NCBI GenBank assembly: GCA_022457155.1
Contig: JAJGOT010000034.1
Location: 1,705,501 to 1,769,500 of the forward strand
Reading direction: 5' to 3'
Origin: Cladopsammia gracilis
Lineage: Eukaryota; Cnidaria; Anthozoa; Scleractinia; Dendrophylliidae
Length of the DNA: 64,000 bases
Position 1 is the stretch's first letter; each line of letters opens with the position of its first letter. Shown here in pieces: positions 1 to 11,640 of this stretch. The notes under the pieces were generated by a model. That model saw nothing but the letters and a program-made list of their open reading frames with translations, searched no databases and had not been told where the DNA came from. The translations under genes and the position numbers were made by a program.

Positions 1-800
1 CTCTTGCGCGTTACACTTCGTGGCCAAAAACATATCACATCTGCATAAACAGCTCTTGCGCGTTTCACTTCGTGGCCAATAACATATCACATCTGCATAA
101 ACAAACTCTTGCGCGTTTCACTTCGTGGCCAATAACCTATCACATCTGCATAAACAGACTCTTGCGCGTTTCACTTCGTGGCCAATAACATATCACATCT
201 GCATAAAAAAGCTCTTGCGCGTTTCACTTCGTGGCCAATAACATATCACATCTGCGTAAACAAGCTCTTGCGCGTTTCACTTCGTGGCCAATAACATATC
301 ACATCTGCATAAACAAGCTCTTGCGCGTTTCACTTCGTGGCCAATAACATATCACATCGGCGTCAACAAACTCTTGTTCCGTGGCCAATAACATTTCACA
401 TTTGTATATAATACACTCTTACAAGTTTCACCCCCGTGGCCAATACCATTTCACATATCTGAAGGGGTTCCGTAGTCAGCCGAAAATATGACCATTATTT
501 GCAATAACGAACTCACAAGGAGTTCTTACTCCGCGGCCGACGCAATGGCCATTATCGCCAACAATAGACTCTTACGAGTCAACTCCGCGGCCAATACATT
601 TCACATATCTCAGGAGTGCCGTGGTCAATATAAAACATGACCATTATTTGCGATAACAAACTCACAAGGAGTCCTAATTCTGTAGCCTACGCAATGGCCA
701 TTATCGCAAATAAAAAACTCTTACGAGTCCACTCCGGGGCCAATAACATTTCCCATCGCGCATCACTCTCAAAAGAAAGTATTACTCCCGTGGCCAACAA
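1..800. repeat. 53-bp tandem repeat, decaying rightwards
   Basis: A unit beginning CTCTTGCGCGTTTCACTTCG and including TGGCCAATAACATATCACAT recurs at about 1, 53, 106, 159, 212, 265 and 318, a period of 53 bases. From about 371 the units become diverged (ACTCTTACAAGTTTCAC, CTCCGCGGCCAATA) and fade out near 800. The array is cut by the left edge, so its length is unknown. No reading frame runs through it. The gradient from near-identical to degenerate copies is seen directly; ongoing turnover at the left side is inference. Confidence 0.9.
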
Positions 801-910
801 CACTTAATAAAATAATAATTTCAGAACTAACACGTGTTAAAGCGAAAATTTACCCCAAGTTTTTCCTCCGTCGACAGGCCCTGGCCTTGTGGTGCGGGAT
901 TCTGCCCTTG

Positions 911-1256
911 CTAACAGATTGATTTATCTAGCTCTCCCTGGCGGTTAAGCTTGTCCCGCTGCATGTTGGACTCCTTGTCCCGATGCTGGTTGAACTCCTT
1001 GTCCAGTGTCCGGTTTAACTCTCTGAACTGCATTTCCCGCAGCAGGATGAACTCCTTGAACTCCTTGTTCCGCGGCTGCTAGAACTCTTTGAGGTATCTG
1101 TCTCATGGCTGGTTGAACAACCTGAGCCGCATGTCACACGGCTGGTTGAATTCCTCGAGCTCCTTGTTCCGCTGGTGGCTGAACTCCCTGAACTGCTTGT
1201 CCCACTGCATGTTGAACTCTTTGACCTCCTTGTCCAGGTACTGGATATTATACGTC
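911..1256 (-). pseudogene. Decayed coiled-coil repeat reading frame
   Basis: Read on the minus strand, this stretch gives a charged repeat of about 12 residues with cores such as DKEFNQHRDKES, QFREFSHQRNKELEEFNQ and RNKEFKEF, ending in a TAG stop. Two in-frame stops lie inside it (after LRLFNQP and after YLKEF), and TGA TAG lies just before it. The repeating DNA unit (CTCCTTGTCCxxxTGxxxTTGAA on the plus strand) is a short minisatellite in phase with the peptide repeat. It looks like a broken exon of a Glu/Lys/Arg-rich coiled-coil protein. A chance open minisatellite is the alternative. I do not recognise the parent protein. Confidence 0.4.
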
Positions 1257-2849
1257 TGCTATCAGAAAATAGAAGAAGGGAACGAAGAGGCAAAAGAAAT
1301 CCTTCGACGCGTCAGCGTACAACCACGCCGCACTGCAGTTGAGCCAAAGTGATAATTTATTCATATGTACTAATCTTATATGCGTTACTTTAATGTATGC
1401 AGTGTGAATAGTATGGTTTTAGGTGCGAACCAAATGAGATTGACTGCGGGACTAGGACTAAAGTTTAATTGTTTCTTATCGCTACTTGAAATTTCCAACC
1501 GCGACTCCTCGCAGGAGTCTTGAAAACGGTATCGATTAAATTTAGAGCTAAAAGATTGGGTTAATTCTCCACGCGTGTTGATTTGGTTCATAGAATAATA
1601 TCAGTGTCAATGTCTAAACTTTAAATTGGTTTGAAATAAATATATTGTGGCTGACTAAAAAGTTCATGTTCTATTAAAAGCATACTGCATATAATACAAA
1701 AGGTGATTTCTCAGAAATAAAAGTCTACACGAAAGACTTTTTTTCAAACATTCCCTAGTTGTTTCCTACACAACACTGTTTCGAAAAATGCAGTAAAAAG
1801 ATTGGTCACCGTGCTCGTGACAGATATGTGATCTATTTATCTAGGTAAAACTGCCTATCACACGCGTGCTTATTTGATCAGTTATTGTTCTCCCCCAATT
1901 TTGGCGTATCATTTTGAAGAGGGTGGGATGAGAGATACAGAGTTTATTGGGAACTGAGAACTTGCGTAACGTTTGAGACCACAATGGGGCGACCGCTGCT
2001 GAAGGGTAACGCAGATTTGGGAATCGAGATAAGACCCGGATACATGGCACTTGGCAATGCGTGTTTTGGATAAATATTGTTTTAGGCGTTTTGGTGGTTG
2101 TGAAATGTAATATCGTTTCCGTTTACTAGGGTTTGAAAACGTTTGAGGTTGCATGCCTTTCTTAACTTGATCAGGTTTGAATTGGCTGGAAATGAATATA
2201 CTGTCACTGAAATTGATCGTATTCTGTTAAAAGCCACTGCATTAAAGACAAGCTTTGTGAGGGGTGATTGCGTCTCGGGGTGGGGGGTGGGAGACTCCCG
2301 CATAAAACTGACGAGGGTGGTCGTAGTTTTTAGGAATTACAATTCTTGGTTTGGTTCCACAAAGGGTATTTGGATCGAAAATAACCACTGTAAGAGTTGT
2401 TCTGATACCTTTTAGGATGATTAAACCAGAAAAATATGCTGACAGCAACAAAGTTTGGATTGAATTTGTACCTCTTGGGGGTACAAATTAATATGAGCCA
2501 CACCCACAAAACAGGTTTCTGGAGCCTTTTATGAATGTCTTTTAGAATTTGAAACAATCATCCCTGTCAATTATATATAAGAGCCCCCCCCCCCCGGGTA
2601 TTCTGTCCGACTACAAAGTGCCGCTTTACCCTCTTTAAAAGCCTTTCAGTAATCAAAATCTTTTATAAGCTAAAGACTCTCTCACTGATAGCGTCGAGAA
2701 CTTCAACTGAGACAAGATAAGAAGTTCTTAGATCTAATATAACGGAATGCCGTCTGTAGGTGATGAAAGGGATGCCACCTTTAAATATAGCTTATGATAA
2801 TGGTAATAATCTATGATCTGATGATAACGTCTCGGGACATATTGATATA
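1257..2849. other. Non-coding, no gene recognised
   Basis: Only short overlapping frames without domain content, splice signals or repeat homologues within the window were seen. A C homopolymer interrupts the region at about 2586-2598. Confidence 0.5.
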
Positions 2850-3010
2850 CATCTAATTCAATAAAGGTTGCTTTAGCAGTTGGTCATTGGGAATTGGGAA
2901 TTGGCATTTGGCATACGGAACACAATGCAATGCTTCGCTTGAGTGACCGCCAAACAATAGCTTCCCAATGCCCAATTACCAATGACCAAAGCAACCTTTA
3001 TTGAATTAGG
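2850..3010. mobile_element. MITE family A, copy 1
   Basis: A 161-bp palindromic element starts CATCTAATTCAATAAAGG and ends in the matching inverted CCTTTATTGAATTAGG, flanked by TA on both sides. A second copy in the opposite orientation lies at 10131-10299. The TA target site and short terminal inverted repeats fit a Tc1/mariner-type non-autonomous element; that class call is inference. Confidence 0.8.
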
Positions 3011-4319
3011 TATATCAGATCATCAGTAACTTGTTTTATACATTCGATATTACTAAATGGAAAAAATGTCGCGACAGATTAACATGCAGCAAACTTCGTG
3101 CGCTTATTTCACCCTTTAGAAGCTGATGTTAATAAATGTACGTACGGCCCTAAAAAGAGAAACAGTTGTATGCGATTTTATTGTATCATGCAAGATCGCC
3201 CGCCCCCATCCGGAGAGATCTGATGCTCTGCAACAGAGAAGGACAAGCAAGAAAACTTATAATAATACTTATATGCAGTTGGCCGTTGTTTGCTGCTGTA
3301 AATAAATTGACTTCGTTTTAATGACTCTCTCGCTTAACTATGACTCCTCTTTAGACCAGCTACTTGAGTTTATTTGGCATGAGTGTAATACGGTCGGTTT
3401 AAAAGCCCTTCGTTTGCCTAGACATTCTAATAATAATAACGGAATCAACAATAAGAAGAAACCATAAGAAGTCTTCAATCTTAAAAATGCTCTTGACGAC
3501 TTTGAAAGCCAAAACAACGAAGCGAAAGCTACCAAACGGTTTTTGTCAGCACAGGAGAATGTTTATCATAGGTCTGAGTTCATTTGCTCCACAGGACATT
3601 ACCGAGGTTAGATTTAGACGCTTTTATGACCTTTTTGCTTTCTTGTTGCAATGAGTGAACATTTCTTTTAAGCTAGAGGCCTTTTAACTACTTTGACTCC
3701 CCGCGATACTTGAACATTTTATTCTTTCTATTTTAAAGGCAAACAGATAATGTTTATTGTAATTCTGTTGTTCAATAAGATTCTCAGATTAGCAGTTGGT
3801 TTAAACGCCACGAGTGAAAAGGAAGGAAGGAGTGATAATTTGCATATTTGTCCCCGTCTGCTATAACTCGTTCAACGCTTCGCGTAATCACGAGTTAAAA
3901 AGTGGTGGCAAGATAAACAAAGGTCACACATCAGATATCGCAGGGATTTAGACAATAACCTGCCCATGGTCTATAACACCAGCAATAACGTCGTCACAGG
4001 CATGTTTGCACAAATTCCTGGCATTGATTGCTCCATACTTTTGTATCACAATCATACTAAATAACTATAACGTTGTTGTAAAAATTCACCAGAACGCGCG
4101 TTAAAACTCTAAATTCTATAACTTTTCTGGGGAGCATGCGCATCATGATCATGACAAAACAAAAGTGGCGGAAACCTGAGGTTCCAAAACGTTTTTTCAC
4201 GTAATGTCAGTTTAAATTAGTTTTGTTACGAATGCGTTGCTTAACAAGAACGACGTGAATCCAGCGATAACAATAACAAAATTTTCTACCTGAATGAGGA
4301 CAATCAGTTCTATAAGACA
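3011..4319. other. Non-coding, no gene recognised
   Basis: No supported exon was found. The stretch at about 3825-4000 (GAAGGAGTGATAATTTGCAT, CAACGCTTCGCGTAATCACG) is similar to 22765-22920, so it is part of an interspersed repeat. Confidence 0.45.
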
Positions 4320-4325
4320 TTTATT
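4320..4325 (-). promoter_or_regulatory. Possible poly(A) signal
   Basis: AATAAA on the minus strand, about 320 bases after the stop codon of the four-repeat secreted protein gene. Distance and orientation fit a 3' end signal, but the hexamer is common in AT-rich DNA. Confidence 0.3.
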
Positions 4326-4646
4326 TCTATCATTCGTTTATATTTTTTTGTTCGTTCCCTAATGGATAATGAACACTTCTGATTTTTGTTGGTATCGAGT
4401 TTTTTTACCCACATGAAACATTGCAGACCACATGACAACGAACTTGGAGATGACTAAAAGCAATATGCTATTTTTTTTTACACGCATCAAGCAGAAACTA
4501 AGAAACGATCTACACTTAATTCTAAACTACATTGTGCGTCTTGATCACTACTAGTCAGGTTGACACTCGACTTTGACAGGCATCAAATTAGTTTACCATA
4601 GTCTACTAGTGAAAATATAGGGACTGATCGAGGAGGTTAGTCGCAT

Positions 4647-7600
4647 TCAGTTGTTGACAAACCATTTCTGGCCAACTTTGTCAGCGGAGTGACCACGATC
4701 TACATGCGCACCAACGGTCCAGCGAGACATCTCTCTCAAGCCAGTTGTGGACACGATAGTGAACCACCAGTATGCATTCGGCTGAATCATCACCTCATTT
4801 GGATTAGGCGCCGTCATCATGCTGACATGGCTAATAGCTTGGGCAGCCACATGGTTTCCATCTGGGGACACTGCCAGATTTTGAGCCTTGTATGCGTAGC
4901 CTTGCTTTTCATTTCCTTGTACACCGCGTACATCTGCTCCAGCTCTGACAGCTTGCACAAGAGTACTTCTGCTTCCCCTCAGCACGTCACCGGAGGGGTT
5001 ATTCGACAGGATATGGCTCCAGTTCCGGGTATCTACAAACCACCTCACCTTCAGCTTGTTTGTAGAGTCACCACGATGCTTGTGTTCTCCCACATTGTAC
5101 CTTGTGGCGCGAACAGTTCCTGTTGTGGAAACCATCAACCAGTACCAGTAGGCATCATTCTGAAACCCAGTCAATCCACTCTTGCTGACATGTTTGATTG
5201 CCTGAGCTGTCACGTGACCATTGCGTACAGACAGATTATCAGCCTCCGCAGTGTAGTAGTTCCACTGAGGGATCTGGAAACGAACTCGGTGGCCAGACAT
5301 CAAAGCCAAAATGAGTGCTTGGCGCGTACCAGACAGCTGTGTTCCATTGGCATGATGGGAAAAGACTTCTTTCCAGCAGCCATCCGCAAACCACTCAATT
5401 GCCACGGCGTCTTTGGTGTGACCTCGTGATTGGTGGACCCCAACAGTCCAGCGTGACATGTCACGTAATCCTCGTGTAGTCACCACAATAAACCACCAAT
5501 ACGCATTACTCTGAAATTGGATAAGGTTGCCGCTAATGCTGCTGCTTATGTGGTCTAAACTTTGTCCAGAAACGTACTTGATACCATTGGTGTTAATTGC
5601 AACGTTCTGGAGAGGAAAGGAGTAACTCTTGGTGCTAACACATCGGATTTCCTGGCCATATTGAACACTGCTTACCAGGTCATTCAAGTTACCTTGCACT
5701 TTATTGCCATTCGCCAGATGAGAGTACGATGGCGTTGGAAGGAACGCTGATGTCTGCACGTACCATTTGATGCTTGTCTTCATGCTGTTGGCACTACGGT
5801 GTGTATTGGAGCCAACGTTGTACCTGGTCATCTGCATTAATCCATCGGTTGACACAATGACCCACCACCAGTAGGCATTGTCCTGAAACTTGTCCCATGA
5901 AGCTTTGCTGACGTGCTGCAGCAGTTGAGCGAACACGTGACCTGCGTGGACATGGACGTTGTCCGCCTCTGTGCTGTAAGACGTTCCAATGACCACACGG
6001 ACACGTGCACCTGATAACACGGCAGATATCAAGCCGTATTTCCACCCAGCTATCGCGTTGCCACTTTCATCGTGGTGATACGTCAGTCGCCATGGTAATG
6101 AACATGGACTGCATGGAGTTTCCTCTTCATTGCGAGAAAAACAAAATGGTTGAAAATTAGCATTTTTTTTAGCCTGTGAACAGGCTTCTTTTTGGGGAAT
6201 TGGGTTAGGTTAAAATCGGCGAGCGAAGCGAGCCAAGGGCGGACTGGGGAAGAGGGAAGGGAGGACTGATATCATGGAACGGCGGCATCAAAGGCGAGTC
6301 CACAGGCTTCGTCCCCCCTTCCCTCTTCCCCAGTCCGCGCTCGGCTCGCTTCGCTCGCCGATTTTAACCTAACCCACTTCCCCAAAAAGAAGCCTGTTCA
6401 CAGGCTACATTTTTTTTTAAACAAAAACCACATTTAGAAAAGGGTGTTGGCTTTGGTCACATAAACCACTGTGGTACTACTTCGGTAAACAATGATGTGT
6501 TGATGCAAAATTAAGGACCAATTTGTTGAAATGATTTAACATTTCGTGGAAGAAAACTGTGAAGGCTACTCACAACCTAATAAGTATAGTAAATTAATAC
6601 ATTATTTGTCAGAAAGTATTCTTTTTACCTTTTCTATATTGTCTTTTTAACATTTTTTTCTAAAGGTTTATAATTTATTATTTGCAGGGCCCCACGAAAA
6701 ACCGCCAAGGCGAGTGGGCTCCCTGGTTAAATATTATTATTATTATTATTATTTCTACGCAGTAGCTTTAATTAGTATATATTTATCGAGAGCAATATTA
6801 ACGAATTTTTTGGCGGAGCACTTGCCAGGCCGAAGGCCTGGCTGCGCAGCTCCATACTCATAGAACCCACGCCGTGATTTTTCATGGTCATGGCTAGCGG
6901 AATGTTTCGCGGGCGCGTTGTCTGCCCGCCGAACGCCCGCCTGTGTTGGACAACATCCGGGATCTTAGCAATTTTGTTTTTCGCGCGGCCACACAGCCGT
7001 GAGCTCGGTAAACACTTTAATTGTTTTCTTGTGCCTAGCGGAGAATTAAACTCGTTATTTTCCTGCATTTTTTCGCGGTTTGCTACTCAAGACAGGGATA
7101 CTAATTAAGGTATACTCAGAAGCCGCTTTAGTGGAAAAAGACGAGCTTTCAGGGATAAAATCTTGCTTCGAGGAACTTCGTGTATTACGTTTTTATCAAT
7201 GCGGGAGATGATTTCAGAACCAGAAGCGGAGATTTGAATTTCCAAGCAAGCGAGGAACTTAAAGGTAAAACAGATTACAGTTTTCGATGAGAATTTATGT
7301 TGATATCAATCTGTGAGTGACTTGTTATTAGTGTTATTGTTAGTTTTGGCGAATTGATTTTAAAACGTGCCTAAATTTAGTTGTATCGATCTCTTGAATT
7401 TCATCGAAGAAAGCTTGAACTCGATGAGCTATAATTACATGGTACGCGTTTTGCTTTTAAACGTAAACTAATGGAGATTTGAATAAATTTTTTCGAAAGA
7501 AGATTGTGTTGTCCATTTTTATGTGTTAGTTCATTCATTAGATAGATTGAAAAGCGATTTTATGTAAACAAAACAAGACTTGATTTTATAGTACAATTCT

Positions 7601-8926
7601 ATCTTCACTCGCATCGCCTTATGCAAATATGTTTGTGTATTTTTGCAATTTTTGATTTTCAAATCAGTTTCTCGGGCAATTTTTGACAAACATAAACTGT
7701 ATTTTATTCGGAAACTAGTGGTACTATTTATTCTAGACAAATAAAAGTTGTTTTTGTGAACTTTTGTACGGTCTATAAAAATGTACTGTGCAGACGGTCG
7801 CGTAATACTGTTTTTGAGAATTGCTAAAATTGAAAATAACCCGTTCGTCAATCTTAATTCTTGTGCTTCTAACCTTTCACCTTAGTTAAGTTTCACCTTA
7901 GTTAAGCTTGTTCAAAGTGCGACGCTGTTAGGCTTGGGCTATCTATATATATTATCCGTTTAATAACAGCTTCAACCACCTGACTCGTCCCCAAACTTCT
8001 CTTCTTAGTCGAGGACAGCATGCGTGAATTTGTGAAATTGTACTGACTGAGATGTCGTGCTGCCCAAACCTCGCAAACAGGCTTAATATTTAACAGATTC
8101 CCCTATCGGACTCAAGATTTTCTGTATGTTTGTGCAGTCGGGGGAAGGGGAAAATAGCTGAATGAGGGATCATCAAAGATATTCGTGTATAAATCATTAA
8201 GAAAACAATGGTCAGTTGCTGAATGAATGTGTTAGAGTGGTTAAAAATACAAGACATAAGAATAATTCACAACTACCAAAACACGTTTTGAAGATGTTTG
8301 AAGCCGATAAATTCAAACACAATGTGTCACAAAAGCCGCATTAATTTGTAACTATTAAAAGCCTCTGCTGATATTAGTGATCTCGAATTTATATAGAAAT
8401 TAATTAACGATATCATTCATGTCATCACTGAAAAATAAAAATCGGGGCAAAAATCCTTTGCTTCAATGGACTCTCGTTGTTTCGTAGTTGAAGCTGTATA
8501 GCACTTATTTCTCTCAAATAATCTATATTAAATACATTTTAAACCGCATAATTGATAAATCCGAAAATTTCTAACCATATTTAAAAGCTTATGAAAGTCC
8601 AACGTATCTGTTACCTCTCTAAGAGATTCAGTAGATTCAGTCAAACACAGCAAAAATTTACAATCTTATCGCATCACGATGAAAATTATAGCTATATGAT
8701 ACAGTATATGAAAGCTGGCTTGTAAAATACAGACTCTTAGATGTGGGTGTATGCTGTATTTGTTTCGTTCTGTCCAATTATTTCGTGGCAAGCTTGTGAA
8801 TCTAAAACAACTGATCTGAAACAGTGGGTAGATGAACAATTCTCGAATAAAATCAGACTTACCGACAGCCGTGGAAAAGAAAAACAAACCCAAAAGCATT
8901 GCGTTGAACACAGCAAGCATCAACAT
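4647..8926 (-). CDS. Predicted secreted protein with four ~120-residue repeats
   Basis: Model: exon 1 at 8863-8926 and exon 2 at 4647-6124, 513 residues. Exon 1 encodes a strong signal peptide (MLMLAVFNAMLLGLFFFSTA) and ends at a consensus GTAAGT donor in phase 1. Exon 2 starts after a pyrimidine-rich AG acceptor whose phase matches, and its frame is open to TGA. After a short Cys-containing linker (EETPCSPCS) come four repeats at about residues 33-146, 147-270, 271-387 and 388-513. Each has a basic Gly-x-Arg strand, a GHVxAQAxxHVS-type segment, an aromatic core (NAYWW or DAYWY then xxVST), and an RWTVG or RYNVG-xxxHRG motif ending in WFV. Repeats 1 and 3 share RYNVG; repeats 2 and 4 share MSRWTVG and RGH. 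I do not recognise the domain family. The large exon is confident; joining it to the signal-peptide exon is inference, and an extra exon between them is possible. A foldback at 6170-6407 lies in the proposed intron. Confidence 0.62.
6170..6407. mobile_element. Foldback element with 10-bp target duplication
   Basis: Arms of about 90 bp begin TAGCCTGTGAACAGGCTTCT and end in the inverse complement, and both run through GGCGAGCGAAGCGAGC. The identical CATTTTTTTT lies on each side (6161-6170 and 6408-6417), which looks like the target-site duplication. No coding capacity. Confidence 0.8.
6733..6753. repeat. ATT microsatellite
   Basis: About seven ATT triplets in a row. Confidence 0.9.
6815..7260. 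repeat. Interspersed repeat, inverted relative to 63245-63640
   Basis: Segments such as CATGGTCATGGCTAGCGGAA, TTTTTCGCGGTTTGCTACTC, AGACAGGGATACT and TTTCAGGGATAAAATCTTGC reappear as reverse complement at 63290-63600. A GC-rich inner part (GGCCGAAGGCCTGGCTGCGC) pairs with TCGGCCCGCG-type sequence there. No conserved reading frame was seen. The class is not recognised. Confidence 0.7.
7261..8662. other. AT-rich non-coding stretch
   Basis: Only short frames without domain content. It lies inside the proposed long intron of the four-repeat secreted protein gene. Confidence 0.45.
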
Positions 8927-10130
8927 CGTTACTGGAAGAGGCTTTCTATGACAGCTATAGCTGTTATTCCTGTAATAAAAAACACTTTGGTTAACCCAAG
9001 AACTTGCATAGGCCGGCGTAATTCAGAGAAAACAATTTCGTATACTATTTCTAGTTAAAGGGGCGATGTCGTCAATTTTATAGTTACTGTAAAAAGCCCC
9101 CAAAACATATTTGTGCCAGTGGAAACCCAGAAATACTGGTGCAGTTTTGTTTTAAATTATTCTACTAGTGTTCTAAGAGTAAAAAATGAAGTGTCTTTTA
9201 GATGAACATGGCCAGGACTTGACAATGGATTGCAATTTGAAGTAATTTGGCCAATTGTTTCAAGTTTAGCTAAGTTTACTACCTTGAGTCTTAGAAAATT
9301 CGATAAGCATTTCGTGTATGAGAAAGGTAGTTAGTTTCAATTTGGGGCAGTTTTGATCCAAAAATGTCAACATCGCTTGAACATAGCTTCTGTAAATGCA
9401 AAGTTAAAAGTAAAAAGACGCCACTTGCCTCTCAGTTCTGTAGCTTGGTGACTTCGATCACTTGTGAGAAACGAGGTTGAAAATGGCTCTTCTGATTGAT
9501 GAAGATGGCTATCAATTGCAGTCTGTTTTATGTATCTAAACATGGGAACTTTGAAGTATGTATGTACTATTTTCCTGCCTTTTTGCTGATTTCCAATTAC
9601 TCAGGTGCGTTTCTACATTAAAATTGATTAAACAACAAAATTTACTTGACCAACGCAGCTTGTCTTTTTCTGATTTGAAAGCGAGATTTAATTCATTTGG
9701 ATTATTAACACAAGTCAGTTTCGTTTGTCATGTTAGATGATTGCCTTTATGTCATTCAATTAACATAAACCTGCCAAAAGGTGTTAAATAGTTCTATTCT
9801 CAATTTTCTATGCCGTTGAAATCGGCAGAAATGTTGGAATTTGATGGTTTTCAAAGATGAACTAAGAGCTCGTGCTTCGAGACCAAAGAAGGACCCCTAT
9901 ATTAAAATAACAGGGATGCACTTCGCAATTTTAGGGATTATAAATTGGTATCAATTTTGTGTCCACACACCTGTTTCTTAACAAACTAACAAGCCAGAAT
10001 CACAATTAAGACACATTAAATTATTTTAGCTCTTTTTGACCTATTGTGAACCCAAACAAAGCGTGGAGCTTGTTTGTCAAAGATGGACCAGTCATTCTCA
10101 TATAATGCTGTATACTTTATGAGATGTATA

Positions 10131-10299
10131 CACCTAATTCAATAAAAGTTGCTTTGGTCATTGCATTTGGTAATTGGGCATTGGGAAGCCATTGTTTGGC
10201 GGTCACTCAAGCGAAACATTGCATTGTATTCCGTATGCCAAATGCCAATTCCCAATTCCCAATGACCAACTGCCAAAGCAACCTTTATTGAATTAGGTG
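10131..10299. mobile_element. MITE family A, copy 2
   Basis: Terminal repeats CACCTAATTCAATAAA with TA on both sides (10129-10130 and 10300-10301). The interior is the reverse complement of the copy at 2850-3010 (GGTCACTCAAGCGAAACATT here). Confidence 0.85.
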
Positions 10300-10432
10300 T
10301 ATGTTGTGGATCAATTTTATTCTTGGTTCAAATTTTATTTTCCTTTGTTTAAAACTCATTACCATACATTACCAAAGCCAAAAACAAAGGAAAATAAAAT
10401 TTGAACCAAGGATAAAATTGAGCCACAACATA
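10300..10432. mobile_element. Foldback family B, copy 1
   Basis: A 133-bp near-perfect palindrome starts TATGTTGTGGATCAATTTTA and ends in its inverse. A second copy of exactly the same length is at 27365-27497. It abuts MITE A copy 2 and appears to share the TA between them. Confidence 0.85.
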
Positions 10433-10799
10433 TACAACCTCTCAAACATTGATTCTATTCACAACATTTTCTCTGCCGTTGAATCCGGCATAAACATTGG
10501 GATATACACTGTACAGGTTTTTCCAATTTGAAATACCAAAAATTCGTGCTTCGAGACTAGAAAGGGACTCCCGCATTAAAATCGCGGGGATCCTCTTCCT
10601 GCTTTTAAACTCTCAGTGCATTTAGAGTTAAGTCGATGCAATCGTATTGCCAATAAAATTACGAAAATTCCTGTTATTTTTCGTTTTGTTTTTGTAACTC
10701 TTGAGTAAAAATAAATTTGTGCCACGCCCATAACACGAAATTCTGGTATAGCACGTGACCTTTAGGGCTCATCTTCAAGTTTTCAACATCTATCCATGT

Positions 10800-10870
10800 G
10801 GCTTGATAGCTCAGTGGGTAGAGTATTGCACCGGTATTGCAAGGTCATGTGTTCGAATACTGTTCAAGCC
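10800..10870 (+). ncRNA. tRNA-like sequence, probable SINE head
   Basis: A 71-nt tRNA-like fold. Acceptor halves are GGCTTGA and TCAAGCC. A box A motif is TAGCTCAGTGGGTAGAG and a box B motif is GTTCGAATAC. The anticodon arm TTGCA-CCGGTAT-TGCAA is a perfect 5-bp stem. Base 33 is C instead of T and the T stem does not pair well, so it is unlikely to be a working tRNA. It sits in about 155 bp of extra DNA compared with the same repeat at 20985-21020, bounded by AACAT on both sides. This fits a tRNA-derived SINE inserted into the older repeat. Confidence 0.6.
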
Positions 10871-11640
10871 TGAATTTTATTCAGGTTGCTTTTTCAACTG
10901 CTTGGGGTTGAGGGCACACTGCGAAGATCAAATTTCACTAAAACATTCTCCCTTCACCATGGAGGCTTTGAGATTACTTTTAAATGACAAGAACAACTTT
11001 GCTTAAATAAGCTTTTGGCCCAATTCGTTTTTTTCATCGACAGCGTGGAATATAACAAGTTATCTTGTTAAATGACGAGCTTTTTTAATATATAACTATA
11101 CTATTTAAATAGAATTAATTAAAAGCTAGTAAAACCCTGTCACATCAAGGTCTGAGTTTCTCAAGCTTTCACTATTGGCTTCACTAGGTGGGTATAATGT
11201 TAGTTTATCTTCTTTATAGTTTATTCTTAATAACCTTTAATTTCCGCGACAAGTTTGTTTACTTGAGTATTTCTTTGACAAAAGTTGAACAAATTATTTT
11301 ATTACACAGAAATGACAGAAACTGACATTTGTGAGAAATTTTATGTCCATACACCTGTCTTTAACAAACTTTAAATTCAGAATCGTAAAACTGGTTTATT
11401 TTAGCTATTATTAAGCTTTTGCGAACCCACACAAAGGGTGGAGTTTGTCTTTAGTGTTAATTGAGGATGAACAAGTCATTCAGCTAATAATGGTGTCAAC
11501 TTTCTATCCTAAGAGACAATAACTCAGCGTTAACATAAAACATTGTTTCAATTCACAAACTTTTCTCTGCCGTTGAATCCGGCAGTTGGAATATAATGGT
11601 TTTAACCAGTTAAACAGGAAAAACCGGATCTAATCGTGTT

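Larger units (their letters stand above)
9061..11640. repeat. Long interspersed repeat, copy 1
   Basis: 9061-10090 matches 17566-18640 in order: GTTACTGTAAAAAGCCCC, then GGTAGTTAGTTTCAATTTGG, then GATGAAGATGGCTATCAATT, then GCTTGTCTTTTTCTGATTTG, then CCTGTTTCTTAACAAACTAA. 10455-11640 contains further units that match parts of 18670-21200 (TTGAATCCGGCA, GGGATATACACTGTACAGG, GGGTATAATGTTAGTTTATC). Units ending in TGAATCCGGC recur several times within the element. No long frame survives. MITE copies A and B and a tRNA-like insertion interrupt it. The parent element class is unknown. Confidence 0.75.

Noticed and set aside
1..375. Evenly spaced repeats resembling a CRISPR array
   Set aside because: The units are directly adjacent without unique spacers, and the window is a eukaryotic genome with introns.
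4689..5429. 246-codon plus-strand open frame
   Set aside because: It is antisense to the four-repeat protein exon, whose repeat conservation lies in the minus frame. The plus frame shows no matching repeat at the protein level.
10800..10870. Functional tRNA gene (anticodon GGT)
   Set aside because: Base 33 is C rather than T, the T arm does not pair well, and the sequence sits in a short insertion within a repeat, as expected of a SINE head.
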